This document shows, in pieces, positions 1 to 8,775 of a stretch of 45,738 nt of DNA. The notes beneath the pieces were generated by a model. The model ran no database searches and was not told the origin of the DNA. It worked only from the letters and a program-made list of their open reading frames with translations. The stretch covers positions 1-45,738 of the forward strand of contig CAMCUD010000032.1 of the NCBI GenBank assembly GCA_945878865.1, in the 5' to 3' direction. Made by a program: the position numbers and the translations under genes. Position 1 is the stretch's first letter. Every line of letters starts with the position of its first letter. The DNA comes from Bifidobacterium breve. Its GTDB lineage: Bacteria; Actinomycetota; Thermoleophilia; Solirubrobacterales; Solirubrobacteraceae.

Positions 1-65
1 GCCCGGGCCGTCAGGCGCCGGGCGCGCAGCGTGGGGAGTGTGACCTTGACGCGGATGTGCGTCAT
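1..65 (-). CDS. Partial CDS, start of an unrecognised gene
   Basis: This is the first 21 codons of a gene that continues beyond the left edge of the window. Its ATG overlaps the TGA of the upstream gene in an ATGA arrangement, which implies translational coupling with the 259-aa gene. The visible N-terminus (MTHIRVKVTLPTLRARRLTA) has several basic residues and no clear motif. Function cannot be assigned from so short a piece. Confidence 0.6.
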   Translation of the reverse strand, partial: MTHIRVKVTLPTLRARRLTAR

Positions 66-841
66 GCCGCCACCTCCCGATCGAGGTTCGCGGGATCGAG
101 CAGGTCGGTGAACCAGCGGAAGAACTCGCACGCGAGGTGCATGCGGTGCTGGGCGATCATGAACGGGAGCAACGCTCGGGGGAACTCGACGGTCAGGCGC
201 GCGTGCAGCCCGTCCCCGTGATCGCGCAGCTGGTGGCGGACGCCGCCGATCGCGGTGCCGTCCGCCAGGCAGCAGACACCGGCGGCCTGGTGGGGAAACA
301 GCGGGTCCTTCGGCGACTGCAGGCCGTCTTCGACGCCGTAGTAGATGAAGAACCGCGACGGCATCGGCGAGCCGCCCGTCGTCTCGATGACCTCCTGGAC
401 GGTGTCGCCGTGACTCTCCAGGACGTAGTGGTCCGGGCAAGCCGCGAGACCGAGCCGCCGGTTGCGTGGCGAGTTATGGAGCATGAGCCCGAAGTAGCGA
501 TCGAGCATGTCCGCCGCGCTGCAACCCTCGACGAAGATCTCGGTGACGCTGAACTTGCGCTTGCCCAGCGACACCGCGTTGATGAGCTTCGTCGACCAGC
601 CGGAGACCGTCGTCTGCCAGCGCAGCATGTCGCGCAGCCTGTCGGCGTCGACGCGCAGCTTCGCCGCGGCGAGCGCCTCGCGCATGGCGGCCAGATCCGC
701 GGCGTCGCGCGAGATCTCCGGCAGCGGCTCCCCCAGCCGCCGGCGCAGGACGCGCGCGACGTGCAGCGTGCGCTTGCGTTCCCACCGCTCGATGTCGGCG
801 ACCGGGATCAGGTCGCCGTTGACGTAGACCTGGACGCTCAT
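62..841 (-). CDS. Unrecognised 259-aa protein, first gene of a leftward operon
   Basis: A full-length gene with a strong ribosome site (AAGGAGG on the minus strand, 8 bases before the ATG). I do not recognise the family. The N-terminal part is charged and helical with many Arg/Ala/Leu; the C-terminal half has more Gly, His, Cys and aromatic residues and ends in an aromatic-rich segment (EFFRWFTDLLDPANLDREVAA, residues about 239-259, truncated here to its general character). No signal peptide or membrane helix is seen, so it is probably cytoplasmic. The next gene starts inside its stop codon. A TetR gene is divergent across a 123-bp gap and may control it. Confidence 0.75.
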   Translation of the reverse strand: MSVQVYVNGDLIPVADIERWERKRTLHVARVLRRRLGEPLPEISRDAADLAAMREALAAAKLRVDADRLRDMLRWQTTVSGWSTKLINAVSLGKRKFSVTEIFVEGCSAADMLDRYFGLMLHNSPRNRRLGLAACPDHYVLESHGDTVQEVIETTGGSPMPSRFFIYYGVEDGLQSPKDPLFPHQAAGVCCLADGTAIGGVRHQLRDHGDGLHARLTVEFPRALLPFMIAQHRMHLACEFFRWFTDLLDPANLDREVAA

Positions 842-949
842 CCGGTCGCCTCCTTAAAGCTGAACTTTCTGCGTTAATCACGGTACGGTGCGGTGGAGGG
901 GCTGTCAAACGAGGGACCGAGTTCGGCGTGCTCGCCCCGCAGAGGGTCT

Positions 950-969
950 GACACACTGGCCGGCGTGTC
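950..969. promoter_or_regulatory. Imperfect palindrome at the TetR start, possible operator
   Basis: GACACACTGGCCGGCGTGTC reads GACAC at one end and GTGTC at the other, with 16 of 20 positions symmetric. It overlaps the preferred GTG start (965) of the TetR gene in the divergent intergenic region, which would suit autoregulation. Inference only. Confidence 0.35.
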
Positions 970-1564
970 CGAGGCCACGACGCCCAAGCGCCGGCCCGGC
1001 GGGCGCTCGGCCCGCGTCCGCGAGGCGGTCCTGCGCGCCGCGCTCGAGCAGATCCTCGAACGCGGCTACGGAGGGCTGAGCGTCGTCGATGTCGCAAAGG
1101 CGGCGGGCGTGGCCGACACCACGGTGTACCGGCGCTGGCCGACGAAGGCCGAGCTGGCGGCCGCCGCGCTCGGCGAGATGGCGGCCGAGGAGAACCCGTT
1201 GCCTGACACCGGGACCCTCGAGGGCGACCTTCGCGTCCTTCTCGAGCAGATCCTCGAGCTGCTGCGCCGCCCCGAGGTGGCGCGGATCGTCCGTGCCGCC
1301 GCCACGTTCGACAGCGAGGACCTGGACGCCGAGACGCGGTTCGCGTACTGGCGGCGGCGCTTCACCGGGTCGAGCGAAGTCGTCACCCGGGCGATCGCGC
1401 GCGGCGAAGTCCCGGAGGGCACCGACGGGGAGGCGCTGCTCGAGTTCCTCGTCGCGCCGGCGTACCTGCGGCTCCTGCTGACCGGCGAGCCGCTCGACGA
1501 CGCCCTCGTCGAGGACTCCGTCAGGAGGACGCTCGCGGCGTTCACGCCGGACCGCGCCGCCTGA
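965..1564 (+). CDS. TetR/AcrR-family transcriptional repressor
   Basis: A 199-aa TetR regulator. The N-terminal helix-turn-helix (residues about 37-63) has the usual pattern, including DVAKAAGVADTTVYRRWPTK. The C-terminal ligand-binding part resembles the TetR_C_11 type, ending in LLEFLVAPAYLRLLLTGEPL. I place the start at GTG 965; an in-frame GTG at 893 would add 24 residues of Ser/Gly-rich sequence that do not look like a TetR N-terminus. It is divergent from the unrecognised operon at 62-841, its most likely target. The ligand is unknown. It converges on the 1202-aa secreted protein gene, with a hairpin between the two stops. Confidence 0.88.
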   Translation: MSEATTPKRRPGGRSARVREAVLRAALEQILERGYGGLSVVDVAKAAGVADTTVYRRWPTKAELAAAALGEMAAEENPLPDTGTLEGDLRVLLEQILELLRRPEVARIVRAAATFDSEDLDAETRFAYWRRRFTGSSEVVTRAIARGEVPEGTDGEALLEFLVAPAYLRLLLTGEPLDDALVEDSVRRTLAAFTPDRAA

Positions 1565-1583
1565 GCTGACGCGTCAGCGGCGC
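1554..1583. terminator. Hairpin at convergent gene ends
   Basis: GCGCCGC (1554-1560) pairs with GCGGCGC (1577-1583); a bulged TGA/TCA extends the stem to about 10 bp, and the core GCTGACGCGTCAGC (1565-1578) is itself a perfect palindrome. It lies across the two stop codons of convergent genes, as expected of a bidirectional terminator. There is no T-tract. Confidence 0.45.
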
Positions 1584-4500
1584 AGCGCCACGCGGGCCGG
1601 CGGCCCTGTCGTGCCGTCGGAGAACTGCCCCTTGATCGCCACGCGGACGCGCCCCTTCTTCGGCACGCCGGCGATCGTCGCACGGCGGGCCGAGCCCTTC
1701 GGCAGCGTCGCGACCACGCGGCCGTCGGGCAGCGCGACGTTCAGCACGTACCGTGTCGCCTTGCCCGAGGGCGCCCAGGTCACGACGAGCCTGGACCCGC
1801 TGCGCCGCGCACGCAGCTGCTTCGGCCGGCCCGGCTTCAGCCGCGGCGGCGCGGTGTACGAGGCGACGTTCAGCTCGGCACGCGGCGTCTTGTAGGACTC
1901 GACGAACGCCACGATCCGGCGCTTGCCCTTCGGCCCGGGCGCCGGCGTGAACTTCAGCGTGCCCTTCGTGCCCTTGGCGTAGCCCAGGCTCTGCCCCGCC
2001 TTCGCGCCCGGCCCGTGCTCCTCGAAGCGCACACGCTGGCCGTCGATCGGCTTGATGTCGTAGGTGAGCGTGCGGTCGCGGCCCTTGCCGCCGATCTTCG
2101 CCTTCACCGACGGCTCGGGCAGCCCGACGTTGTGGCCCGCCTTGATGACCGGCGACGAGTCCGCGGCCGGCTCGACGATCCAGCGCCCGGCCTTCGGCGT
2201 CTTGACCATGACGATGGTCTCGTTCTTCGGCTTGGCGTGCAGCACGACGTAGTCCGCGGCCTTCACGGGCGCGTCCGCCGGCGCGTCGATCCGCCGCCCG
2301 GCCGGGTCGACCAAGGTGACGTGCGGCGGCGCGTTCGCCCCGGTGACGTGGAACACGGTGAACGGCAGATCCTTCTCGACCGTGATCGAGGTCGGCGCGC
2401 CGGCCTGCGCGGCCGCGGCCCCAGGCGCCTGCGGCAGGTACTTGCCCACGGAGCAGCCGGAGACCATCACGTCGAGGTCGGCGATCCACGACGGCGCCCA
2501 CAGGATCGACGGCCCCCACTCGTAGCCGACGCCGACGCTCGCGCCGAGGATGTCCGTGCAGCCGGCGAAGCCGATGGACGACACCGCGACCCGGCCGCCG
2601 CCGCAGCCGATGTCGCCGACGCAGAGATGCGCCTCGCCGTAGATCGAGAAGACCTTCGGCGGCAGGATCCATCCCTCGATCCGACCGTTGACCTGGATGA
2701 TGTCGATGACGTCGAGGTTGAACCCGGCGCCCATGCTGATGAGCCCGTCGGTGCGGTACTGCACGTACGCGTCGGCGACGGGGATCGTCAGCAGCTTGAC
2801 CTTCCCGTCAGCCCGCAGGACCGCGGGCTGGCCGTTCGGGAAGAGGAACGTGAAGTCGCCGTCGACCTCGGCGATCCGGTAGTCGCCGAACTTCGGCCCC
2901 GCGGTCAGCGTCACGCCGCCCGTGATCTTGAGCGCCGGCCGGGTCTCCAGCCCGAACCGGACCTTCGTGAGGTGCGTGAGGTTCGCGGTGTCGAGCGGGA
3001 TGCCGTCACCGGGGAACGTCAACTCGTTGCGCAGGTAGTCGAGGTCGCCGCGCGTGAACCCGATGTCGGACTGCAGGACCGGGCCGGGCGGCTTGGGCGG
3101 CAGCGCGAGCGTCGCCGAGCCGGCCCACCGATGCTCGTCGGGGTTCAGCGTGAACTCGATGTTCGACAGCGTCAGCGGCCCGATCGGCGCGAGCTTCGCC
3201 TTGACGTGCAGCTCTCGCAGGTGGATGCCGGAGAGGTTGTCGGCGCGCAGCGTCACGTCCCCGGTGACGCCGCCGAGGTCGGTCGGGAGGCCCACGTGGA
3301 TCGGGATCTCCACGCCGCCGCGCACGAGCTTGACCTCGGCGCTGCCCTTCAGCGGGAAGCCCTCGAGCTTGCCGCCCAGCGCCCCGATGTCCAGCGACGG
3401 CAGCGTGAAGGTGTTGCCCTTCGGCAGCTGCCAGTCGATCGGCATCTTGAAGAGCTTCGTGTCGCCGATCGAGACGAGGACATCGCCGTCGGAGGTGATC
3501 GTGCGCGCCTTGGCGTCGAAGCGGATCTCCTTGCCGGCCATCGTCATGCCGTTGACGTCGACCTTGCCACGCGCGATCGCCGCGCCGCTCTTCTTGTCGA
3601 TCTCCAGGCAGACCGAGGCCTTGATGTCGATCGGGCCGAACTGCTTGACCTTGCAGGCGTCCGTGGCGCCTTCCCCCGAGACGATCGGGGTGGGAGGCAC
3701 CGCGAGCGGCGGCAGGTCGGTGGGCGGGGTCGCGCCCGGGCCGCCACCGGTGCCGCCCCCACCCCCGCCGACCTCACCCGGCGGCGAGGGCGGTGGCGTC
3801 ACGCCCGAACCGGGCAGCTGATCGAGGAAGATCGGGCCGACGTTGTTGCGGAGCAGCACGCCGGTGAAGCCGTCGTCGCCGGTGGAGACCGACAGCTGCT
3901 GCTTGATGTCGGTGGACGGTGGCCCTGCGCCCGGCCGGGGAACGTCGACGAGCTTCGCGGGCGCCTTCCACGTCACGCCGCCGTCGTCGGAGTACGTGTA
4001 CTGCAGCTCCGGCGGGTTGGCGGAGTCGTCGGGGAAGAACACGCCGGTGGCGATGAGCCGGCCGGTCGCCGCGTCCTCGACGATCGACGAGCTGCCGCCG
4101 TAGTCGAAGGCGTTGCGCGAGGCGAACACGGTGTGCGGCTCGCCGAGCGATCCCCCCGTGATCTTGCGGACGACGAGGGCGAACCCGTTGGCGCCCGTCT
4201 CCGTCTTGGCCTCGATCTCGTACATCACGAAGGTGCCCGCCGGGCCGTGCACGAGGTGCGGCCGCCAGGGGTTGCCCGCCGACGGGATCTGCGTGGTCGG
4301 CGTCCAGCCCGACGCCTGCGAGACCGCGCCGAGCCCGCACGACGCGCAGTCGAACGTGCGGAAGAACACGCCGTTGGAGCCCCACCACAGCGCCACGAAC
4401 GATCCTCGTCCGCGCTGGACGAGTTGCGGCGGCTCGGTCGTGCGGTCGGTCGTCAGCCGGCTCGCCGTGATGGCCGAGATCGACTGCTTCGGCGGCGGCT

Positions 4501-5182
4501 GGGTGCCGAGAACGTAGATCCCCGCCGAGCACCACGTGTTCAGGCAGTCGCGCTGGCTCGACTGGACTGTGACCACGCGGCTGTCGGAGGCGTCGTAGAC
4601 GGACGCGGAGCGGTCATCGGTCGCGACGTTCGGCTGACCGCCACAGACGTCGCAGCCACCGGATCCGGCCGCGCGCGCGTCGCCCTCCTCCGAGTCGGGG
4701 AAAGACTCGCCGTCGTCTTCGGAGTGAAAGATGATCTGGCGGTCGACCTGCGTGAAGTTCTTCCACGGCGACTCCGTCTCATCGGGTGACCGGGGCCACG
4801 GGTAGGGACACATGCCGTGAGTGACGATCACGACGTCGCCGAACGGCGTGACCTGGACCTCCGGCCCGTCGCCGTGGCCCGACGCCGCGCGGTCCTGCTT
4901 CCAGGCCGGTATCCCCTCGGTTGCGCCCGGTGCCGGGCTGCAGCGCGGCGTCAGCGTCCGGGTGTCGGCGCAGCTCTCGCTTCCGCGCGGGATCCGGCAG
5001 TAGCCGAGGAGGTCATAGCTGTTGGTCTGCGGGATGTCCCAGACGACATGGGTCGTGCCCTCGCGGTCCGTGACGAGAGCGGCGTCGTCGCCGGTGCCGA
5101 TCGTCGAGGTCGCGCCCGCGGGTGCCGCAAGCGTGAGAACGAGCGCGACGATATAGACAACGTGACCAATCAGACGACGCAT
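1574..5182 (-). CDS. Secreted sialidase-like (BNR/Asp-box) mosaic protein
   Basis: A 1202-aa exported protein. Residues 1-24 form a signal peptide (hydrophobic YIVALVLTLAAPAGA). Residues about 25-450 resemble a sialidase-type beta-propeller with Asp-box-like motifs (SEDDGESF; YSDDGGVTW near residue 400) and Cys pairs (CASC, CDVC) that could form disulfides. A Pro/Gly linker follows at about 463-500. Residues 500-1202 hold a long repetitive beta region I cannot name, then a domain with the phrase HVTLVDPAGRRIDAP and a fibronectin-III-like, Lys/Arg-rich end. No sialidase Arg triad could be identified, so catalysis is uncertain. I chose ATG 5182; an ATG at 5197 is also possible, but GGGAGG directly abuts it. 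The long in-frame extension further upstream is antisense to the GlxA-like gene and is not real. Confidence 0.8.
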   Translation of the reverse strand: MRRLIGHVVYIVALVLTLAAPAGATSTIGTGDDAALVTDREGTTHVVWDIPQTNSYDLLGYCRIPRGSESCADTRTLTPRCSPAPGATEGIPAWKQDRAASGHGDGPEVQVTPFGDVVIVTHGMCPYPWPRSPDETESPWKNFTQVDRQIIFHSEDDGESFPDSEEGDARAAGSGGCDVCGGQPNVATDDRSASVYDASDSRVVTVQSSQRDCLNTWCSAGIYVLGTQPPPKQSISAITASRLTTDRTTEPPQLVQRGRGSFVALWWGSNGVFFRTFDCASCGLGAVSQASGWTPTTQIPSAGNPWRPHLVHGPAGTFVMYEIEAKTETGANGFALVVRKITGGSLGEPHTVFASRNAFDYGGSSSIVEDAATGRLIATGVFFPDDSANPPELQYTYSDDGGVTWKAPAKLVDVPRPGAGPPSTDIKQQLSVSTGDDGFTGVLLRNNVGPIFLDQLPGSGVTPPPSPPGEVGGGGGGTGGGPGATPPTDLPPLAVPPTPIVSGEGATDACKVKQFGPIDIKASVCLEIDKKSGAAIARGKVDVNGMTMAGKEIRFDAKARTITSDGDVLVSIGDTKLFKMPIDWQLPKGNTFTLPSLDIGALGGKLEGFPLKGSAEVKLVRGGVEIPIHVGLPTDLGGVTGDVTLRADNLSGIHLRELHVKAKLAPIGPLTLSNIEFTLNPDEHRWAGSATLALPPKPPGPVLQSDIGFTRGDLDYLRNELTFPGDGIPLDTANLTHLTKVRFGLETRPALKITGGVTLTAGPKFGDYRIAEVDGDFTFLFPNGQPAVLRADGKVKLLTIPVADAYVQYRTDGLISMGAGFNLDVIDIIQVNGRIEGWILPPKVFSIYGEAHLCVGDIGCGGGRVAVSSIGFAGCTDILGASVGVGYEWGPSILWAPSWIADLDVMVSGCSVGKYLPQAPGAAAAQAGAPTSITVEKDLPFTVFHVTGANAPPHVTLVDPAGRRIDAPADAPVKAADYVVLHAKPKNETIVMVKTPKAGRWIVEPAADSSPVIKAGHNVGLPEPSVKAKIGGKGRDRTLTYDIKPIDGQRVRFEEHGPGAKAGQSLGYAKGTKGTLKFTPAPGPKGKRRIVAFVESYKTPRAELNVASYTAPPRLKPGRPKQLRARRSGSRLVVTWAPSGKATRYVLNVALPDGRVVATLPKGSARRATIAGVPKKGRVRVAIKGQFSDGTTGPPARVALRR

Positions 5183-5308
5183 GGTGAGCCTGCGCATCCT
5201 CCCGCGCGACGGACCAGCGCACCAGGAAGTTGGCACTGAAACGGGACTGGCGGAAATCGTGGGGTATACGACCTTGCCGCCGCAGCGCGAGAGCGAGACC
5301 ATGCCTGC

Positions 5309-6268
5309 ATGGCCGCCCGCCGCGTCGTCGTCCTCGCACCCGACCAGGTCCAGCCGCTCGACGCGGTCGGTCCGATCGAGGTGTTCCACACCGCGTCGCT
5401 GGTCAGCGAGCGCGCCGCGTACTCCACGGAGGTCGTCGCGCCGGGCGGCGGCGTCGTGACCACCCGCAGCGGCCTGCGGCTCCTCGCCGACCCGCTGCCC
5501 GACCCCCAGCGTCCCGCCGACACCCTGCTGATCGCCGGCGGTGAGGGCACCCGAGCCGCGGCGAACGACCCCGAGGTGCTCGCGTGGGTCGCCGCGCAGA
5601 GCGCCCGGGTCCGCCGCACGACGAGCGTCTGCACCGGCGCGTTCGTCCTCGCCGCCGCCGGGCTGCTCGACGGCCGGCGCGTGACCACGCACTGGATGTG
5701 GTGCGACCTCCTCAACCGTGCCTTCCCGGACGTCACCGTCGACCCGGACCCGATCTTCGTCCGCGACGGGAACGTGTGGACCAGCGCCGGCGTCACCGCG
5801 GGCATGGATCTCGCGCTCGCGCTCGTCGAGGACGATCTCGGCTCGGACATCGCGCTGGAGGTCGCGAGGCGGCTCGTCGTCTTCGTCAAGCGCCCCGGCG
5901 GGCAGGCGCAGTTCAGCGCCGGACTGGCGACCCAGGCGGCGCGCCGCGACCCGCTGCGCGAGCTTCAGGCGTGGATGGTCGACCACCTCAGCGAGGATCT
6001 CTCGGTCCCTGCGCTCGCCCGGCGCGCGCATCTCTCCGAGCGCCAGTTCGCGCGCGCGTTCAAGGCGGAGACCGACATGACGCCGGCCGCGTACGTCGAG
6101 GCGCTGCGCGTCGAGCGGGCCCGGCTGCTGCTCCACGACGGTGCGACGGTCGACGAGGCCGCCCGCGCCACCGGCTTTCGCAGCGCCGAGGTGCTGCGCC
6201 GCGCCTTCCACCGGCGGATCGGCGTCGCGCCGTCCGCGTACCGCGAGCGCTTCACCCGCGCCGCATGA
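5309..6268 (+). CDS. GlxA-type AraC-family regulator with DJ-1/PfpI sensor domain
   Basis: A 319-aa regulator. Residues about 5-170 are a DJ-1/PfpI (class I amidotransferase-like) domain with the nucleophile-elbow cysteine (Cys108 in TTSVCTGAFVL). Residues about 215-319 are an AraC-type double helix-turn-helix (LSVPALARRAHLSERQFARAF, shown to 20 residues as LSVPALARRAHLSERQFARA). Such GlxA-like proteins usually bind small nitrogen compounds and activate neighbouring genes. The next gene, 17 bp downstream and in the same orientation, encodes the same DJ-1 fold alone, so the two probably form an operon. It is divergent from the 1202-aa secreted protein gene across about 125 bp. Confidence 0.9.
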   Translation: MAARRVVVLAPDQVQPLDAVGPIEVFHTASLVSERAAYSTEVVAPGGGVVTTRSGLRLLADPLPDPQRPADTLLIAGGEGTRAAANDPEVLAWVAAQSARVRRTTSVCTGAFVLAAAGLLDGRRVTTHWMWCDLLNRAFPDVTVDPDPIFVRDGNVWTSAGVTAGMDLALALVEDDLGSDIALEVARRLVVFVKRPGGQAQFSAGLATQAARRDPLRELQAWMVDHLSEDLSVPALARRAHLSERQFARAFKAETDMTPAAYVEALRVERARLLLHDGATVDEAARATGFRSAEVLRRAFHRRIGVAPSAYRERFTRAA

Positions 6269-6285
6269 CCCCAGAGGAGACGACC

Positions 6286-6954
6286 ATGCAGATCGCCATC
6301 CCGCTGTACGCGGACATGACCGCACTCGACGCCATCGGCCCGTACGAGGCGCTCAACCGCATCCCCGGCACCGAGATCACGTTCGTCGGTGAGGCGCGCG
6401 GCGAGATCCGGACCGACACCGGCCGGCTCGGCCTCATCGTCGACGCGACGCTCGAGGAGCTCCCGCGCCCCGACGTCCTCGTCGTGCCCGGCGGGATCGG
6501 CTCGCGCCGGCTCGCCAAGGACGAGCGCTGGATCTCGTGGGCTCGCGAGGCCCACGCGCACACCACGTGGACGACCTCGGTCTGCACGGGAGCGCTCCTG
6601 CTCGGCGCCGCCGGGGTCCTGCAGGGCCGCCGCGCCACGACGCACTGGTCGTCCGTCCCGGTCCTCGAGGGCTACGGCGCGACGCCGGTCGCCGACGAAC
6701 GCGTCGTCATCGACGGGAACGTCATCACCGCCGCAGGCGTGTCAGCGGGCATCGACATGGGGCTCATGCTCGCCGCGCACCTGGCCGACGAGGACGCCGC
6801 CCGCGCCGCGCAGCTGATGATGGAGTACGCGCCCGAGCCGCCGTTCGAGGGCGGCACGCTGGCGACCACGCCGCAGAGCGCGCTGGAGAAGCTGCCCACG
6901 ATGCTCGTCCCGCTCGAGGAGGAGTTCGCGCGCGAGCAGTCGCTCACGGCATGA
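6286..6954 (+). CDS. DJ-1/PfpI family protein, isonitrile hydratase-like
   Basis: A 222-aa stand-alone DJ-1/PfpI protein. It keeps Asp15 near the N-terminus (ALDAIGPYE) and a cysteine followed by threonine at 100-101 (TTSVCTGALLL). That pattern matches isonitrile hydratase InhA, where an Asp, a Cys and a Thr are needed to hydrate isocyanides to N-formamides; the substrate here is not proven. GAGGAG lies 6 bp before the ATG. It follows the GlxA-like regulator in one operon. Other DJ-1 activities, such as glyoxalase or chaperone, remain possible. Confidence 0.85.
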   Translation: MQIAIPLYADMTALDAIGPYEALNRIPGTEITFVGEARGEIRTDTGRLGLIVDATLEELPRPDVLVVPGGIGSRRLAKDERWISWAREAHAHTTWTTSVCTGALLLGAAGVLQGRRATTHWSSVPVLEGYGATPVADERVVIDGNVITAAGVSAGIDMGLMLAAHLADEDAARAAQLMMEYAPEPPFEGGTLATTPQSALEKLPTMLVPLEEEFAREQSLTA

Positions 6955-6961
6955 TGCGCGG

Positions 6962-7420
6962 GTGCGCCGCGCCGTCCTGCTCGCCCTGACCCTCGTCGCC
7001 TGCGCCGCCGCGCCCACCGCCGCGCAGGACGAGGCGCCGCCCGACCCGTCGATCGCCGACGGGTCGGCGCAGCGCGACCTCGACGCGGCGCGCGCGGCGT
7101 GGAAGGCGGGCGGGCTCATGAGCTACCGGTGGCGCATCGCCCGAGGGTGTTTCTGTCCCGAGCCGTACACGCGGGCGCGCAACGTCACGGTGCGCGGCGG
7201 GGTCCCGTCGAAGCGCACGGCGAACGAGGTCCGCGAGTTCGCCACGGTGACCCGGCTGTTCCGGATCGTGCAGTCGGCGATCGACCGCAAGGTCGCGGTC
7301 CTCACGGTCTCCTACGACGCGCGGCTCGGCTATCCGCGACGAGTGTGGATCGACGTCTCGCCGATGATCGCCGACGAGGAGACGTCGTACCGGGCGTCGC
7401 GGCTCACCCGGCTGCGCTGA
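6962..7420 (+). CDS. Secreted DUF6174-like protein
   Basis: A 152-aa protein with a signal peptide ending near TAAQ (residues about 1-21). The mature part has the hallmarks of DUF6174-type proteins: a Tyr/Trp-rich first strand, a CFC motif (ARGCFCPEPY), a central helix, and a YDARLGYPRRVWID strand near the end. Function of the family is unknown. The GTG start lies 7 bp after the DJ-1 gene, so it may be cotranscribed. Its last 17 bp overlap the end of the convergent subtilase gene. Confidence 0.75.
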   Translation: MRRAVLLALTLVACAAAPTAAQDEAPPDPSIADGSAQRDLDAARAAWKAGGLMSYRWRIARGCFCPEPYTRARNVTVRGGVPSKRTANEVREFATVTRLFRIVQSAIDRKVAVLTVSYDARLGYPRRVWIDVSPMIADEETSYRASRLTRLR

Positions 7421-8426
7421 GCGCCCGCCGCAGGTTCGCGCGGCCGCCGTCGACCACCTTGCCGCTCAGCGAGCTGGGCTTGTCGGCGTCCTTGCGGACG
7501 ATGTCCTTGATCGTCTTGTAGCTCAGCTTGGAGTTCTGCTGACGGACCATCGCGGCGATCCCCGCCACGATCGGCGAGGCCATCGACGTCCCGTCGAGCT
7601 GCTTGTAGCCGTTGCCGATGTAGGTCGAGAGGATGCCGTCGCCGGGTGCCGCGACGTCGACGGCCTTCTTGCCGTAGTTGGAGAACGACGCGAGGCCGCC
7701 GCTGGCCTTCGTCGCGGCGACCACGAGGATGTTCGCGTCGGTCCACGAGGCCGGATAGGACGGGGTGGTGTCGATGTTCTTGCCGTCGTTGCCCGCGGCG
7801 ACCACGACGAGCGCGCCCTTGCTGCGCGCGTACTGGATCGCCTCGTGCAGTTGCTCGTTCTGGCTGGACGTCCCGAACGAGCAGTTGATGATCCGCGCGC
7901 CCTCCTTTACCGCGTAGCGGATCCCGTTCGCCGCGTCGGCCGGCTTGCCTCGACCGAACACGCTCATGAACTTCACGACCATGAGCTTGGCCTTCCAGCA
8001 GACGCCGGTGACGCCGAGGCCGTTGTCGCCCTGCGCCCCGACGAGCCCGGCGACGTGCGTGCCGTGACCGTTCGTGTCGACCGGCGCGCCGCCGTTGCGG
8101 ATGTCGACGCCGTTGACATCGTCGACGTAGCCGTTCTTGTCGTCGTCGATCCCGTTGGCGGGGATCTCCCCCGGGTTCTGCCAGAGGTTGGTCTGGAGGT
8201 CCGGGTGGTTCAGGTCGGCGCCGGTGTCGACGATCGCGACGGTCCCGCAGCTCGTCCGGCTCGCCCACGCCTGCGGACCTTCGATGTCCGCACCGTTGGG
8301 CTGCGCGTAGAACCACTGCTGCGGAAACAGCGGATCGTTCGGGACACGCGTCTGCGCGTGCGCGGCCGGCGCGAGCAGCAGCGCGCTAGCGAAGGATGCG
8401 GCAGACAGCCTCCACGTTCGTCCCAT
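7404..8426 (-). CDS. Secreted S8 family subtilisin-like serine protease
   Basis: A 340-aa exported protease. A signal peptide ends near AHAQ (residue 25). The catalytic triad is complete: Asp67 (AIVDTGADLNHPDL), His121 (NGHGTHVAG) and Ser281 (DGTSMASP), with oxyanion Asn213 (AAGND). The N-terminus goes almost directly into the catalytic domain (PNDPLFPQQWFY), as in thermitase-like enzymes, so there is no evident I9 propeptide. I use ATG 8426, which gives a signal peptide at the very start; an earlier in-frame ATG (8552) lies inside the upstream VOC gene and adds non-signal sequence. It overlaps the end of the VOC gene by 41 bp, suggesting coupling. Confidence 0.9.
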   Translation of the reverse strand: MGRTWRLSAASFASALLLAPAAHAQTRVPNDPLFPQQWFYAQPNGADIEGPQAWASRTSCGTVAIVDTGADLNHPDLQTNLWQNPGEIPANGIDDDKNGYVDDVNGVDIRNGGAPVDTNGHGTHVAGLVGAQGDNGLGVTGVCWKAKLMVVKFMSVFGRGKPADAANGIRYAVKEGARIINCSFGTSSQNEQLHEAIQYARSKGALVVVAAGNDGKNIDTTPSYPASWTDANILVVAATKASGGLASFSNYGKKAVDVAAPGDGILSTYIGNGYKQLDGTSMASPIVAGIAAMVRQQNSKLSYKTIKDIVRKDADKPSSLSGKVVDGGRANLRRALSAAG

Positions 8427-8775
8427 CTGGATCGAGAGCGTACGCGGCGAAGGTCTCCATGTGCGGCGGTCCGTACGGGCGCTCGCCCGGCGCGCCGTTG
8501 TCCGTGCCACCAGCGGCCAGCGCGGCGGCGTGGAACGCGCGGACGGCGTCACGGTCCGACGCGATGAACGCGACGTGGAGGTGGGTGGTCGGCGGGCCGT
8601 CGGCGCTGAGCGCGAAGTTGGGGAACTGCACGCTCTCGGCGGTGTCGATCATGAGCGGGATGCCGAGGGTCTCGAGGACGGGCACGTAGAAGGCGCGGCT
8701 GGCCTGCAGGTCGCGCACGCGCAGGTGGACGTGGTCGAAGAGGGGGCGGCTCCAGTCCCAGCTGCTTGGGTCCAT
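8386..8775 (-). CDS. VOC (glyoxalase/bleomycin-resistance) family protein
   Basis: A 129-aa single-domain VOC protein of normal length. It begins the fold with FDHVHLRVRDLQASRAFY and ends with AYALDPDGTNVEAVCR, the two places where His and Glu usually bind a metal. Substrate is unknown; members include dioxygenases, isomerases and resistance proteins. Its 3' end overlaps the start of the subtilase gene. It faces the CGNR regulator gene across 27 bp. Confidence 0.85.
   Translation of the reverse strand: MDPSSWDWSRPLFDHVHLRVRDLQASRAFYVPVLETLGIPLMIDTAESVQFPNFALSADGPPTTHLHVAFIASDRDAVRAFHAAALAAGGTDNGAPGERPYGPPHMETFAAYALDPDGTNVEAVCRILR

Noticed and set aside
2015-4789. Long open frame antisense to the 1202-aa secreted protein
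   Set aside because: It is Arg/Asp-rich with no domain, as expected for the opposite strand of a high-G+C gene. The leftward protein has a signal peptide and Asp-box motifs.
5230-5270. Sigma70-type promoter for the GlxA-like gene (TTGGCA and TATACG)
   Set aside because: The spacing is about 29 bp, far from the usual 16-19, so the pair is not convincing.
5183-6325. N-terminal extension of the secreted sialidase-like protein over the GlxA-like gene
   Set aside because: The added residues are low in structure and antisense to a clear AraC-type regulator. The signal peptide marks the true start at 5182 or 5197.
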